Counted from the first letter of the stretch, positions 8,960-18,018 are shown. The stretch: 48,588 nucleotides of DNA from an uncultured Muribaculaceae bacterium (GCA_910587475.1 CAJUMR010000018.1:1-48588), one strand, 5' to 3'. Numbers and translations are program-made. The notes: generated by a model not told the origin, from the letters alone.

Positions 8960-9997
8960 ATGAAAAACGTCTCTCTATATATTGACATATTTTTCTGCGT
9001 TATCGTGTTGCCGGTAATGGCGATGACCTTCCCTGTGGAACGATGGTTTCACAACTTCCAATGGTATATCATCACCGTCGGAGTGTGGCTTTACGCCGCA
9101 TATCTGATCAACCGTATGGTCACGATCCCGTTGCTGTTCGGCTCCGGCAGCCGCCGCATCGCCGGCATTGCCATAATCGTGCTCTCGGTCTTCATCACCT
9201 ATGCCATCTCACAAGTGAGTCTATACATCCCCAAGCCAAATGTCCACGATTCGGGCATTATGCGTATCATGCCGCTTGTCCAGCCTTATCAGCAGATGGT
9301 ATGGTCGCTTTTCATGATCATCGAGACATTCAGCTTTGCAGTCGGGTTGCTGACTCAAGTCAACATACAGCGGGCCCGCCGCAGAGCTGTCGAAACCGAA
9401 CGCGACAAAGCCGAGATAGCCCTCTACAAGGCGCAGATCAAGCCTCACTTCATGTTCAACACCCTCAATTCGCTCTACGGGTTGTTTCTGACCCGCAACG
9501 AAAAGGCTCTCGAATTTCTTGAGAAATTCATATCGATGATGAGGTATATCCACACGACAACTTGCCGCGACATGGTGACGCTGTCAGACGAGGTCGAATA
9601 CATCAAGCAATATGTCGGACTGCAGTCATTGCGTCTCAACGAAATGACAACGGTGAAGATCGACATCAACATCAGCAACGGCAGCCTCGCCATTCCGCCT
9701 ATGCTGCTTGTGACCTTCATTGAGAATTGCTTCAAACACGGCGTGTCGCCGGTCGAAAAAAGCGATATGATCATTTCGCTGACCGAAACCGACGGTCAAC
9801 TCGAATTCTCTACGTCAAACCACGTTTTCCCCGTGAAACGCATCGGCGAACACATGGGCATAGAAAATTGCCGCAAAAGACTCGCCCTGCTCTACCAAGG
9901 CCGTCACAGCCTGGACATCAGAAACGACGGCACAACATATAACGTTAATCTTAAAATTGATTTGTCACAGTATGATCAAGTGTGTTGCAATAGATGA
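8960..9997 (+). CDS. LytS/YehU-type sensor histidine kinase
   Basis: A 345-residue membrane kinase of the His_kinase (PF06580) class. Four hydrophobic segments occupy roughly residues 6-25, 36-52, 64-85 and 110-132, followed by a coiled linker rich in Arg and Glu. The phospho-acceptor is His163 in QIKPHFMFNTLNSL, and the N-box is FIENCFKHG. No separate extracytoplasmic sensor domain is visible, so the membrane helices or a partner must sense the signal. The ATG at 8960 is preferred to the TTG just before it. The gene overlaps the regulator by 26 bp, and the third gene encodes a secreted PepSY-like protein. The stimulus is unknown. Confidence 0.92.
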   Translation: MKNVSLYIDIFFCVIVLPVMAMTFPVERWFHNFQWYIITVGVWLYAAYLINRMVTIPLLFGSGSRRIAGIAIIVLSVFITYAISQVSLYIPKPNVHDSGIMRIMPLVQPYQQMVWSLFMIIETFSFAVGLLTQVNIQRARRRAVETERDKAEIALYKAQIKPHFMFNTLNSLYGLFLTRNEKALEFLEKFISMMRYIHTTTCRDMVTLSDEVEYIKQYVGLQSLRLNEMTTVKIDINISNGSLAIPPMLLVTFIENCFKHGVSPVEKSDMIISLTETDGQLEFSTSNHVFPVKRIGEHMGIENCRKRLALLYQGRHSLDIRNDGTTYNVNLKIDLSQYDQVCCNR

Positions 9998-10682
9998 TGA
10001 GCCGATAGCGCTCAGCATTATCCAGGAATATTGCAAAAGCTACGGCAATATCGACCTGAAGACATTCACCTCGCCTATCGAAGGAATGGAGTGTATAAAA
10101 AGCACTCTTCCCGACATCGTGTTCCTTGACATCGAGATGAACTCTCACAATGGCGTCGCCTTGGCCAAGGAACTTCCGGAAGACACATGTCTCATCTTTA
10201 CGACAGCATACTCCGAGTACGCTCTCGACGGCTTCAATGCCGACGCAGTAGATTTTCTCCACAAGCCGATCTTCTACCCCCGCTTCGAAAGAGCCATCGA
10301 AAAAGCCCGCCGCTTCATGAAACATGAGATCAAAGACAATGCACCCGGAGCCATAACGATGAAAGTCGAACGTAAAAACGTGGTAGTCAACTTTAAAGAT
10401 ATAATCCTCATCGAGGCGATGGACAACTATGTGAAAGTCTACCGCAAAGACTTGCCGATGATCATCTCTCAAATCACGATGAAGGAGATGGAGTCGCTTC
10501 TTTCGCCTGAAGCATTTATCAGAGTCCACCGATCGTTCATTGTTGCAATTGATTCGATCGAGCGCTTCGCCAATAAAATCATATATCTCCACAACCACCC
10601 TCAGGCCATTCCGGTGGGACGGAAATATCTCCAGACATTAAACGATCTAAAGAATTCATTCAAAAACTCCCCATTAAAATGA
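9972..10682 (+). CDS. LytTR-family response regulator
   Basis: A 236-residue regulator. The receiver domain (about 1-115) starts MIKCVAIDDEP with the acidic pair, has the phospho-acceptor Asp53 in FLDIEM, Thr in IFTTAYS and the conserved Lys in FLHKPI. A LytTR DNA-binding domain follows (about 130-230, EAMDNYVKVYRKD and RVHRSFIV). LytTR proteins activate promoters carrying paired direct repeats. Its partner is the overlapping LytS-type kinase. I start it at the ATG at 9972, since an upstream TTG at 9957 would add five unlikely residues. Nearby candidate targets are its own operon and the divergent RND pump; this is inference. Confidence 0.93.
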   Translation: MIKCVAIDDEPIALSIIQEYCKSYGNIDLKTFTSPIEGMECIKSTLPDIVFLDIEMNSHNGVALAKELPEDTCLIFTTAYSEYALDGFNADAVDFLHKPIFYPRFERAIEKARRFMKHEIKDNAPGAITMKVERKNVVVNFKDIILIEAMDNYVKVYRKDLPMIISQITMKEMESLLSPEAFIRVHRSFIVAIDSIERFANKIIYLHNHPQAIPVGRKYLQTLNDLKNSFKNSPLK

Positions 10683-11128
10683 AAAAATTACTCAGCATTG
10701 CAATTGTAGCTGCCGCGTTGACCGCTAACGCCTACGCCGGCACTCCGATCCAACAGACCGAACTGCCGAATGCGGCACGCACTTTCCTTACCAAGCATTT
10801 TGCCAACGATCAGATCAGAAAAGCTGAAAAAGACCAAGGCCGCAGAGGCATGGAATATGAAGTCGATCTCATGAGCGGAGCCGAAATCGACTTCACATCT
10901 GAAGGCGACTGGAAAGAAGTGAAAGCGGCAAAAGGCACATCGGTTCCGGGAGACATCGTTCCGGCTGCGATTGCAAAATTTGTCAGCACCAATTTCAAAG
11001 GTGAAACAATCGTAGAGATCTCACGCAAACGAGGCGGTTATGAAATCGAACTCTCCAACGGCACTGAACTCAAACTGACCGAAGACGCCAAGCCGCTGCA
11101 ACCCCGTCAAGGCGGACACCGTCACTGA
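10679..11128 (+). CDS. Secreted PepSY-like (BLIP-type) protein
   Basis: A 149-residue exported protein with signal peptide cleavage near ANAYAG (about residue 20). Two copies of a PepSY-like/BLIP-like alpha-beta unit follow (about 24-80 and 90-142). Each starts with a helix containing P-x-A-x-x-F and ends in strands of alternating charged and hydrophobic residues (EYEVDLMSGAEIDF and GYEIELSNGTELKL). The tail is basic and His-rich. The ATG overlaps the regulator stop as ATGA, so translation is probably coupled. Small periplasmic PepSY-like proteins are common in Bacteroidetes, but no biochemical role is established. The position suggests an accessory sensor or output of the two-component system. 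Confidence 0.82.
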   Translation: MKKLLSIAIVAAALTANAYAGTPIQQTELPNAARTFLTKHFANDQIRKAEKDQGRRGMEYEVDLMSGAEIDFTSEGDWKEVKAAKGTSVPGDIVPAAIAKFVSTNFKGETIVEISRKRGGYEIELSNGTELKLTEDAKPLQPRQGGHRH

Positions 11129-11156
11129 AAACCGACACATCAGATAAAACGGAAAA

Positions 11157-11199
11157 CGCCAGAACGCACCCACGATGATGCGCTTCTGGCGCTTTTTTT
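11157..11199 (+). terminator. Terminator of the two-component operon
   Basis: CGCCAGAA and TTCTGGCG form the stem, followed by seven T residues (11193-11199). Confidence 0.85.
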
Positions 11200-11235
11200 C
11201 GGCACTTTCGCCAGTAATCTAAGAGTGAAAAGCGT

Positions 11236-11244
11236 TATATTTGC
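11236..11244 (+). promoter_or_regulatory. -7 promoter box of recR
   Basis: TATATTTGC is an exact TAnnTTTGC match 27 bp before the recR ATG. Confidence 0.65.
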
Positions 11245-11271
11245 AGTAAAATTACAACGATTGTATCAACA

Positions 11272-11901
11272 ATGGATCAGGAATTCTCATCTCAGGTTCT
11301 CGAAAACGCTGTCACCGAACTCTCCCGTCTGCCGGGCATCGGCAGAAAGACGGCCCTGCGACTCGCCCTCCATCTGCTCAGACGCGAAGAGCGCGACGCT
11401 ACCGCGCTCGGAGAGTCGATCATACGTCTGCGTCGCGAAATACGCTACTGCAACCAATGCCATAACATCAGCGAGAGCGACACATGTGCGATCTGCTCAT
11501 CACCCATGCGCGACCACCGCACGGTGTGTGTTGTCGAGAACGTCAAAGATGTAATGAGCATCGAGAACACCGGTCAGTTCAGTGGCGTCTACCACGTGCT
11601 CGGCGGTCTGATCTCCCCGATCGACGGCATCGGCCCCGACAGTCTCGAAATCGCGTCGCTTATCGACCGTGTCGCAGCAGGCGGCATTGACGAAATCATC
11701 CTTGCTCTAAGCTCGACAATGGAGGGCGACACTACCAATTTCTACATATTCCGTCGCCTCAGTGATTATAACGTCAAACTGACTCAACTCGCCAGAGGCA
11801 TGTCGGTCGGCAACGAGATCGAGTACACCGACGAAGTGACGCTCGGCCGCTCGCTGCTCAACCGTGTGCCATTTGCCGATTCTTTCAAAACCAACGCATA
11901 A
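11272..11901 (+). CDS. recR: Recombination protein RecR
   Basis: At 209 residues this is the usual RecR length. It has an N-terminal helix-hairpin-helix (LSRLPGIGRKTALRLALHLL, about 17-36), a four-Cys zinc finger (CNQCHNISESDTCAIC, about 61-76) and a Toprim domain (VVENVKDVMSIENTG onward), ending in the conserved GNEIEYTDEVTLGRSL region. RecR acts with RecO and RecF to load RecA on gapped single-stranded DNA. It is followed 9 bp later by a GNAT acetyltransferase, likely on the same transcript. Nothing is missing. Confidence 0.97.
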   Translation: MDQEFSSQVLENAVTELSRLPGIGRKTALRLALHLLRREERDATALGESIIRLRREIRYCNQCHNISESDTCAICSSPMRDHRTVCVVENVKDVMSIENTGQFSGVYHVLGGLISPIDGIGPDSLEIASLIDRVAAGGIDEIILALSSTMEGDTTNFYIFRRLSDYNVKLTQLARGMSVGNEIEYTDEVTLGRSLLNRVPFADSFKTNA

Positions 11902-11910
11902 ACTCAATCT

Positions 11911-12435
11911 ATGGTCTCACTTAAAGGAAAACTTATAAGCCTGCGCGGCCCGGAGCCCGACGACATCGACTGCATCTACCTTTGGGAAAATGACGCTTCG
12001 CTATGGCCCTGCGGATCTACGCGCGCCCCGCTTTCGCGACATCAGATATGGCAATATATCGACAGTTACGACGGCGACATCTACAGCCAGAAACAGCTGC
12101 GGCTGATCATCACCGACAATGGCTCGGGACTTGCGGCCGGCACTGTCGACCTATATGATTTTGACCCGCGCGATGCGAGAGCCAACGTCGGAATTTTCAT
12201 ATCGGCTGACTTCCGACGTAAAGGTTTTGCGGCAGAAGCGCTCGAAATGACTGCGGCATACGCTCGCGAAACCCTGGCCATGCATCAGCTCGCGGCATGG
12301 GTGAGCGTCGACAACATGCCGTCGGTCAACCTCTTCAAAAAAGCAGGCTACCGATCGAAGGCATGTCTGAGATCATGGGTGAAAAACGGCCACAGCTACA
12401 GCGATGTCCTGATTTTCCAGAAATTATTTGAATGA
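11911..12435 (+). CDS. GNAT family N-acetyltransferase (RimJ-like)
   Basis: A 174-residue single-domain GNAT protein. It begins MVSLKGKLISLRGPEPDD like the RimJ/RimL and spermidine-acetyltransferase-like group. It has the central strand NVGIFISADFRRKGFAAEAL, whose R-x-K-G-F-A segment is a Q/RxxGxG/A-type acetyl-CoA pyrophosphate loop, and a C-terminal SVNLFKKAGYR motif. It transfers acetyl from acetyl-CoA to an amine, but the substrate cannot be told. It lies 9 bp after recR and converges on the barrel protein, with 11 bp between the two stops. Confidence 0.9.
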   Translation: MVSLKGKLISLRGPEPDDIDCIYLWENDASLWPCGSTRAPLSRHQIWQYIDSYDGDIYSQKQLRLIITDNGSGLAAGTVDLYDFDPRDARANVGIFISADFRRKGFAAEALEMTAAYARETLAMHQLAAWVSVDNMPSVNLFKKAGYRSKACLRSWVKNGHSYSDVLIFQKLFE

Positions 12436-12446
12436 TTGAAGCCCTG

Positions 12447-13151
12447 CTATTTCAATCTGAAATTATATCCGACCGTGATCTCGATCGCTGTGTTGCGTGA
12501 GGCGCTGAACGTGTCGGCCTTGGCTGAAGGATAGATGTTGCCGAGACCGAAATAATAGCGTCCTTCGAGTGTGATCGAATTGCGGGGTGATACATAGAAC
12601 TCTACGCCGATGCCGCCGGTGATGCCGTAGTCAAACTTGTTGGCTACTTCCATCGACATCTGCTCGGTCATGCGTGCCTTGGTCGGAAATCCTTCGGCAT
12701 TGAGAGGATCGCGATAGTCAAAATTCGATGAAATTTTGTCAGATATCATGTAGGAAAATTCGGGTCCGAGATTGACAAAGCACTTGAACCGCGGACTTCC
12801 GAAATAAATGTGGGTCAGCAGCGGAAGTTGCAGATAGGTCAACGAACGCGAATAGCTGCACGGAGAGTCCTCGAAATCTTCCTTCCACCCTCTCTGGCTC
12901 CAGCCAAGTTCGGCGATGAGACCGAAAAGTTTCTCTTCGGTGTAACGTATGGTGACAGCTCCGGTCGATCCGTTGTTCCAGGTCTGCTTGACCGAAGGAG
13001 AGAACGACATCTCGGCCATCGACATGCCGCCCTTGACGCCGACACTGATATGCGGCTTATAGTGGGTCTGGGCTGCAACCGGCGCCGCCGCAGACAGAAA
13101 TGCTGCGACAATTGCCGGAAATAATGCCCGTGAAAACAAATTCTTCATCAC
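12447..13151 (-). CDS. Porin-family outer-membrane beta-barrel protein
   Basis: A 234-residue protein with a signal peptide (cleavage near VAAQTHYK). An eight-strand-type barrel of the PorT/OMP_b-brl_2 class follows: alternating Tyr/Gly-rich strands starting HISVGVKGGMSMAEMSF and ending EITVGYNFRLK. It starts 6 bp after the LysM protein stop and is probably co-transcribed with it. The role is unknown; PorT-like proteins sit in the outer membrane and some take part in type IX secretion, but no type IX gene is in this window. Confidence 0.8.
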   Translation of the reverse strand: MMKNLFSRALFPAIVAAFLSAAAPVAAQTHYKPHISVGVKGGMSMAEMSFSPSVKQTWNNGSTGAVTIRYTEEKLFGLIAELGWSQRGWKEDFEDSPCSYSRSLTYLQLPLLTHIYFGSPRFKCFVNLGPEFSYMISDKISSNFDYRDPLNAEGFPTKARMTEQMSMEVANKFDYGITGGIGVEFYVSPRNSITLEGRYYFGLGNIYPSAKADTFSASRNTAIEITVGYNFRLK

Positions 13152-13157
13152 ATTGCT

Positions 13158-14915
13158 TTAAAACGACAAACGCTGAACGCGGCGGTCGGGAGTAAAATGC
13201 AGTATGTAGATACAGTCGTTGTAATAACCTGTTTCATCACTCTGGCGGATGCAGTCGAAGCTCGACTGAACACCGACGTAACTGTCGTCGTCGGGAACGA
13301 AACGGCCACCGTTGGATCTGATGTTACGTATCAACCAATTGCCGACATCGAAGCCGAGAACTCCATGATTTGGCACGACATCGATCATTTCTTCGCCATA
13401 CCAGCGCTCGAATGCCTGATTGAGACTGCGGGTGTCAAATCCTGTCGCATCATAGTAGAACCGCGAGTACACCGTCGCTCCGACGGCATGAAGCATCGTC
13501 TCGGCATCGCCTCTGAACGCCGTCCAGTCGGGATAGCCGAACACGGCGATCTTGTTTTCTTCGGTCGCTGCATCGCGTACAGTCTTTACGGCATGAATGA
13601 ACTTGTTGAACTCAGCAAGGCTGCCTGCCGAAGGTATGATCAGGTAGTTGGTGCCGGCTTCGGAGGTGACAGCCTCGAGCTGCGACGACGCAAGGCTTCC
13701 TTCATAGGCCACTTCGATCGGCTCGATGCCTCTCGATGTGAAATATTCGGTAAGATAATTGATAAATTCCATCTTATCGTTGCGGCCTTTGTCGTTGCGC
13801 AATATCACCGGAACATGGCCGGGATAGAGATTCGATATGGCGTCGACAGCCTTGGCATACATGCGGCGATGGGGAATGTTGGTCTGCACAAACTCGGGGT
13901 GACGGAGATAGAGACTGTCGCGCACGTTGAACACGTTGACGACTTTCGTGTCAGAGCCTGCCACCGCATCGGCTATTGCCGCGAGCTGACGGTCGGTTTC
14001 GGGTGCAATGATGACTGATGCGCCGGCAACCTCATCCTCCTTGAGCAGAGCCTTCAGGCGATTGATGTCGCCCATCGTGTCAAACGCGTAGATCTTCAGA
14101 CTGTCGCCGCGGTTCGACAGCGTGTCGGCCGCCAGGAGCAGTCCTTTATAGAAATCGGTGTACAGCAACGCATGTTTGTCGGGAGTTTCGCTTTCGAGCA
14201 TAAACGGCAACATTACTGCAATCGACGGAACGCGCTCAACGCGATCTTCTACGACGCTGTCTGCGCTTTCTCCTTCAGTTTCAGCTTCGGTTTCGTCCAC
14301 GACGATCTCCCCAACCTTCTCGATCGGAGGTCTGACGGGCGTAAGTTCGGCAGTGGTCTCTATTTCAGTGGCCACTTCAGGCTCACGACTGACTTCTGTC
14401 TCAGCTGTAGGATCATCAGCTTCCTCAACCTTGCTTTCGACGGGCGCTTCGGCTACAGCATCGACGGGAATGCGCAGAGTTGTGCCTGTTTTCAGACCAT
14501 TGCGCACCGTCGGGTTCAGCTCCACAATTTTCTCCTGATCGACATCATACTGACGGCTGATGCCATATAGAGTCTCGCCTTTCTTGACATGATGGATCAC
14601 ATAGCCCTCCGGCGTACGATCGGGCTGCTCTTCAGGCTCAACATCGACAGGGCTGCCGTCGCCGAACTTTTCGACGTCGAAATACAGAGTCTCGCCCGTG
14701 CGCAGCATGTCGGCCGCCGACGGATTGCTCTCGACAAGTTGCTTGCGGGTGATGCCAAGACGCGATATCAGCGAATAAAGCGTATCGCCTTTCTTTACCG
14801 TATAATAGTAATACGCCTTACCATTGACATTTTTTACAGGAAGATCCAACGCACACAACGATGGTGCGGCAGCACAGAAAAATGCTAAAATCAAAGCTCG
14901 GATTGTCCGTCTCAT
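13158..14915 (-). CDS. LysM and periplasmic-binding-fold envelope protein
   Basis: A 585-residue exported protein with signal peptide MRRTIRALILAFFCAAAPS (cleavage near LCAL). It carries two LysM domains (about 37-83, YTVKKGDTLYSLISRLG, and 105-151, HHVKKGETLYGISRQYD), an acidic Glu/Thr/Val-rich linker (about 155-225), then a type 1 periplasmic-binding fold (about 230-550). LysM binds peptidoglycan glycan strands. The binding-fold domain resembles amino-acid ABC receptors or LpoA, suggesting a role in sensing or supporting wall synthesis, which is inference. The ATG at 14915 is chosen because an upstream start would precede the signal peptide. A -7 box (TAGCTTTG) lies at 14963-14970. The outer-membrane barrel gene follows by 6 bp. 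Confidence 0.87.
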   Translation of the reverse strand: MRRTIRALILAFFCAAAPSLCALDLPVKNVNGKAYYYYTVKKGDTLYSLISRLGITRKQLVESNPSAADMLRTGETLYFDVEKFGDGSPVDVEPEEQPDRTPEGYVIHHVKKGETLYGISRQYDVDQEKIVELNPTVRNGLKTGTTLRIPVDAVAEAPVESKVEEADDPTAETEVSREPEVATEIETTAELTPVRPPIEKVGEIVVDETEAETEGESADSVVEDRVERVPSIAVMLPFMLESETPDKHALLYTDFYKGLLLAADTLSNRGDSLKIYAFDTMGDINRLKALLKEDEVAGASVIIAPETDRQLAAIADAVAGSDTKVVNVFNVRDSLYLRHPEFVQTNIPHRRMYAKAVDAISNLYPGHVPVILRNDKGRNDKMEFINYLTEYFTSRGIEPIEVAYEGSLASSQLEAVTSEAGTNYLIIPSAGSLAEFNKFIHAVKTVRDAATEENKIAVFGYPDWTAFRGDAETMLHAVGATVYSRFYYDATGFDTRSLNQAFERWYGEEMIDVVPNHGVLGFDVGNWLIRNIRSNGGRFVPDDDSYVGVQSSFDCIRQSDETGYYNDCIYILHFTPDRRVQRLSF

Positions 14916-14962
14916 CTTATATTTGTATTTGTTTGCTGTAAACATCAGATTTATTCAAACAA

Positions 14963-14970
14963 CAAAGCTA
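14963..14970 (-). promoter_or_regulatory. -7 promoter box of the LysM operon
   Basis: The minus strand reads TAGCTTTG, giving a leader of about 40 nt to the ATG at 14915. Confidence 0.5.
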
Positions 14971-15118
14971 CAACTTTTTTCCGAATTGGAAAAACGACAT
15001 CCGAAAATAGCTTCCCAGCACGATCAAAAAGGAGCTTAATGTCGGTTCAACCGGCACTCGCGGCATAGGCTAAACTGATTATTGGCAATTTAATGACCCG
15101 CGTAAGCCAAACTTTTAG

Positions 15119-15126
15119 TACTTTTG
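15119..15126 (+). promoter_or_regulatory. -7 promoter box of the S9 peptidase
   Basis: TACTTTTG matches TAnnTTTG, 48 bp before the peptidase ATG. Confidence 0.55.
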
Positions 15127-15173
15127 TAGTCCGTGAGACAATTCAAACATATCAATAAATAACCATCAACATC

Positions 15174-17285
15174 ATGCAACAACTAATCAAACCATTGGCT
15201 ATGGGAGCAGGTGTGCTTATGCTCGCATCGTGCGCCACAGGCGGAGCGGGCGAGGACCAACAGATCATCGACCGCCCGGATTTCCACAGTGCATCCGGCA
15301 TTTTTGACATCGAGGCTCTCGAAGCACTCGGTCGCGTGACCGAGCCGGTCGTTTCGCCCGACGGATCGAAAGTGCTTTTCGGCATATCATATGAAAGCGT
15401 CGAGCAGAACACGTCGAACCGCGATCTCTATGTAATCGACAGCGACGGTTCAAATCAACAACGCCTTACACGCACGGCAAAGTCAGAGAACAACGCCGTG
15501 TGGATCGACGGGGGCAAGCGCATAGCGTTTATCTATCCGGTCGACGGCAAAGGACAGCTTTGGGTGATGAACGCCGACGGATCTGACAGAAAAGCGGTCA
15601 GCAATGTCGACAACGGCATCTCAGGCTTCAAATTCTCGCCCGACGAAAAGAAAGTCGTGATGATCGGCAATGTCAAATATTCGCGCAACGCTCAGGACAT
15701 CTATCCCGATCTGCCCAAAGCGACAGGCCGCGTGGTCGACGATCTCATGTACAAGCATTGGGACGAATGGGTGACAGAAATCCCCCACCCCTTCGTGGCT
15801 GACTTCGACGGAGCATCGGTTGCAAATGTCGAGGACATCATGGCTGACGAACCCTTTGAAGCTCCTATGAAGCCTTTCGGCGGTGCTGAATCTTTTGCAT
15901 GGTCACCCGACAGCAAAACACTCGTCTATGTTTCGCGCAAGAAGACAGGTCTCGACTATGCAGTGTCGACAAACAGCGATCTCTATGCCTACGATCTTGA
16001 AAGCAAGACGACTCGAAATCTTACCGAAGGCATGATGGGTTACGACACTATGCCTGCATTCTCGCCCGACGGCAGCTACCTTGCATGGCTCAGCATGGAG
16101 CACGACGGATATGAATCTGACAAGAACAGACTTTTTGTACTCGACATGAACTCGTCTGAAAAGTCAGACCTTACCGCCGACTGGGACTATACGATCGAAG
16201 AATTTGCATGGGCTCCCGACGGACGCTCGATTTTCTTCCTCGCTTACCGCGATGGCGTGAAACCGATGTTCAACATCGCTCTCGACCGCACCATCAGCCT
16301 TATCGCACAGGGAGAGTGTGACTACGAAAGTCTCAACGCCCTCGCCGACGGCAGCGTGATCACCATGGCTCACTCGATGCTGCGTCCCAACGAAATCTAC
16401 AAAGTGGCGGCAGGCAGCAAAGAAGCCGCAGCCATCACCGACATCAACGGCGACATCTTCAGCCAGCTCACAATGCCGACTGTCGAAAAACGTATGGTGC
16501 CGACAACCGACGGCAAAGAGATGCTCACTTGGGTGATCCTTCCTCCCAACTTCGACAAAAACGCCAAATATCCTTCGATACTCTACTGCCAAGGCGGTCC
16601 TCAGCAGGCTGTCAGCCAGTTCTGGAGCTACCGCTGGAACTTCGCTCTCATGGCGTCGAACGGCTATGTGATGATTGCGCCTAACCGCCGCGGTCTGCCC
16701 GGTTTCGGTCAGGAATGGCTTGAACAGATCTCCAAAGATTACCCCGGACAGAACATGAAAGACTACCTCGCTGCAGTCGACTATATGAAACAGGAACCGT
16801 TTATCGATGCTGATCACATCGGCGCAACAGGTGCAAGCTACGGCGGTTTCTCCATCTACTGGCTCGCCGGCAACCATGACCACCGCTTCGCCGCACTGCT
16901 CGCACATGCAGGTATATTCAACATGGAAGCGCAGTATCTCGAAACAGAAGAAATGTGGTTTGCCAATTGGGACATGGGCGGTGCCTACTGGGAAAAAGAC
17001 AATGCCGCCGCTCAGCGCACATTTGCCAACTCACCCCACCGCTTTGTCGACAAATGGGACACTCCGATCATGATCAGCCACGGTGAATATGACTACCGCA
17101 TACTCGCATCGCAGGGCATGGCAGCTTTCAACGCTGCAAAACTGCGCGGCATACCTGCCGAAATGGTAATCTATCCCGACGAAAACCACTGGATACTCAA
17201 ACCTCAGAACGCCATCATGTGGCAACGCTTGTTCTTCCGCTGGTTCGACAAATGGCTGAAGCCCGAAGCTGCTAAAGCCGAATAA
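15174..17285 (+). CDS. S9 family serine peptidase, lipoprotein
   Basis: At 703 residues it matches the prolyl-oligopeptidase/dipeptidyl-peptidase class (DPP-type S9). An N-terminal lipobox (LMLASC, Cys20) indicates an envelope lipoprotein. The beta-propeller spans about 45-430 with repeated SPDG/APDG blade motifs. The C-terminal alpha/beta-hydrolase domain has Ser555 in GASYGG, Asp640 in GEYDYRI and His672 in DENHW, so the catalytic triad is complete. It should remove short peptides from oligopeptides outside the inner membrane. Many related Bacteroidetes enzymes are soluble periplasmic proteins, and the lipid anchor is the notable variation. It is a single-gene unit with its own promoter and a downstream hairpin. 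Confidence 0.94.
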   Translation: MQQLIKPLAMGAGVLMLASCATGGAGEDQQIIDRPDFHSASGIFDIEALEALGRVTEPVVSPDGSKVLFGISYESVEQNTSNRDLYVIDSDGSNQQRLTRTAKSENNAVWIDGGKRIAFIYPVDGKGQLWVMNADGSDRKAVSNVDNGISGFKFSPDEKKVVMIGNVKYSRNAQDIYPDLPKATGRVVDDLMYKHWDEWVTEIPHPFVADFDGASVANVEDIMADEPFEAPMKPFGGAESFAWSPDSKTLVYVSRKKTGLDYAVSTNSDLYAYDLESKTTRNLTEGMMGYDTMPAFSPDGSYLAWLSMEHDGYESDKNRLFVLDMNSSEKSDLTADWDYTIEEFAWAPDGRSIFFLAYRDGVKPMFNIALDRTISLIAQGECDYESLNALADGSVITMAHSMLRPNEIYKVAAGSKEAAAITDINGDIFSQLTMPTVEKRMVPTTDGKEMLTWVILPPNFDKNAKYPSILYCQGGPQQAVSQFWSYRWNFALMASNGYVMIAPNRRGLPGFGQEWLEQISKDYPGQNMKDYLAAVDYMKQEPFIDADHIGATGASYGGFSIYWLAGNHDHRFAALLAHAGIFNMEAQYLETEEMWFANWDMGGAYWEKDNAAAQRTFANSPHRFVDKWDTPIMISHGEYDYRILASQGMAAFNAAKLRGIPAEMVIYPDENHWILKPQNAIMWQRLFFRWFDKWLKPEAAKAE

Positions 17286-17309
17286 TTCATCGTCAGCACA
17301 ATCTTACCG

Positions 17310-17347
17310 CAAGGCCTCCAGAACAAATTGATTTTCCGGAGGCCTTG
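17310..17347 (+). terminator. Hairpin after the S9 peptidase
   Basis: CAAGGCCTCC pairs with GGAGGCCTTG. No long T-run follows (TCATT), so termination may be partial. Confidence 0.55.
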
Positions 17348-17367
17348 TCATTAAGAGCATGTTTTAC

Positions 17368-17376
17368 TAATTTTGC
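17368..17376 (+). promoter_or_regulatory. -7 promoter box of the acetyltransferase
   Basis: TAATTTTGC is an exact match 23 bp before the ATG at 17400. It overlaps an in-frame TTG at 17373, which rules that codon out as a start. Confidence 0.7.
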
Positions 17377-17399
17377 AGACTACAACTAATTATCGACAG

Positions 17400-18002
17400 A
17401 TGGAAACAGCCAAAATATTAGAACTTCTCAATGCCGGCCATTGGCTCCGCGCCGGAGCCAGAGACCTGCCTGAAGTATCGGCCTTGCTAATGAAGACCGC
17501 CGACGCATGCCACGAGTTCAATCTTTTGAAACCATCGATGACCGGCAGACGCGAAAACATGCTGCGCGAAATGCTCGGATCTGTTGGCGACGGCGTAGTG
17601 ATCAACAGCCCGTTCAGATGCGACTTCGGATTCAACATCCACATCGGCAACAACTTTGTCGGCAACTTCAACCTCTGTATTCTCGATGAAGCCGAAGTAA
17701 CGATCGGCGACAATGTGCTGATCGGCCCCAACTGCTCGCTGATCACCATCACTCACGCTCTTGATCGCGATCAGCGCAACGAAGGCATCATGTCGGCCAA
17801 GCCGATCGTGATCGGCAACAATGTGTGGATCGCATCCAACGTCGTAGTCCTTCCGGGAGTGTCGATCGGCGACGGGGCTGTAATCGGCGCCGGCAGCGTC
17901 GTCACCAAATCCATCCCCGCTGGAATGCTCGCCGTAGGAAATCCTTGCCGACCATTGCGAGAGATAACCGATGCCGACCGCGTGGAACTTCTATCTGAAT
18001 AA
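17400..18002 (+). CDS. Maltose/galactoside O-acetyltransferase-like enzyme
   Basis: A 200-residue left-handed beta-helix acetyltransferase. The N-terminal helical maltose-acetyltransferase domain (about 5-60) is followed by hexapeptide repeats such as IGDNVLIGPNCSLIT, IGNNVWIASNVVVLPG and IGDGAVIGAGSVVTKSI. The catalytic His lies in TITHALD. It transfers acetyl from acetyl-CoA to a sugar hydroxyl as a trimer; the physiological acceptor is uncertain. The ATG at 17400 was chosen since upstream in-frame codons sit inside the promoter. It is monocistronic, bounded by a strong terminator. Confidence 0.92.
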   Translation: METAKILELLNAGHWLRAGARDLPEVSALLMKTADACHEFNLLKPSMTGRRENMLREMLGSVGDGVVINSPFRCDFGFNIHIGNNFVGNFNLCILDEAEVTIGDNVLIGPNCSLITITHALDRDQRNEGIMSAKPIVIGNNVWIASNVVVLPGVSIGDGAVIGAGSVVTKSIPAGMLAVGNPCRPLREITDADRVELLSE

Positions 18003-18018
18003 TATACATCCCTCTAAT

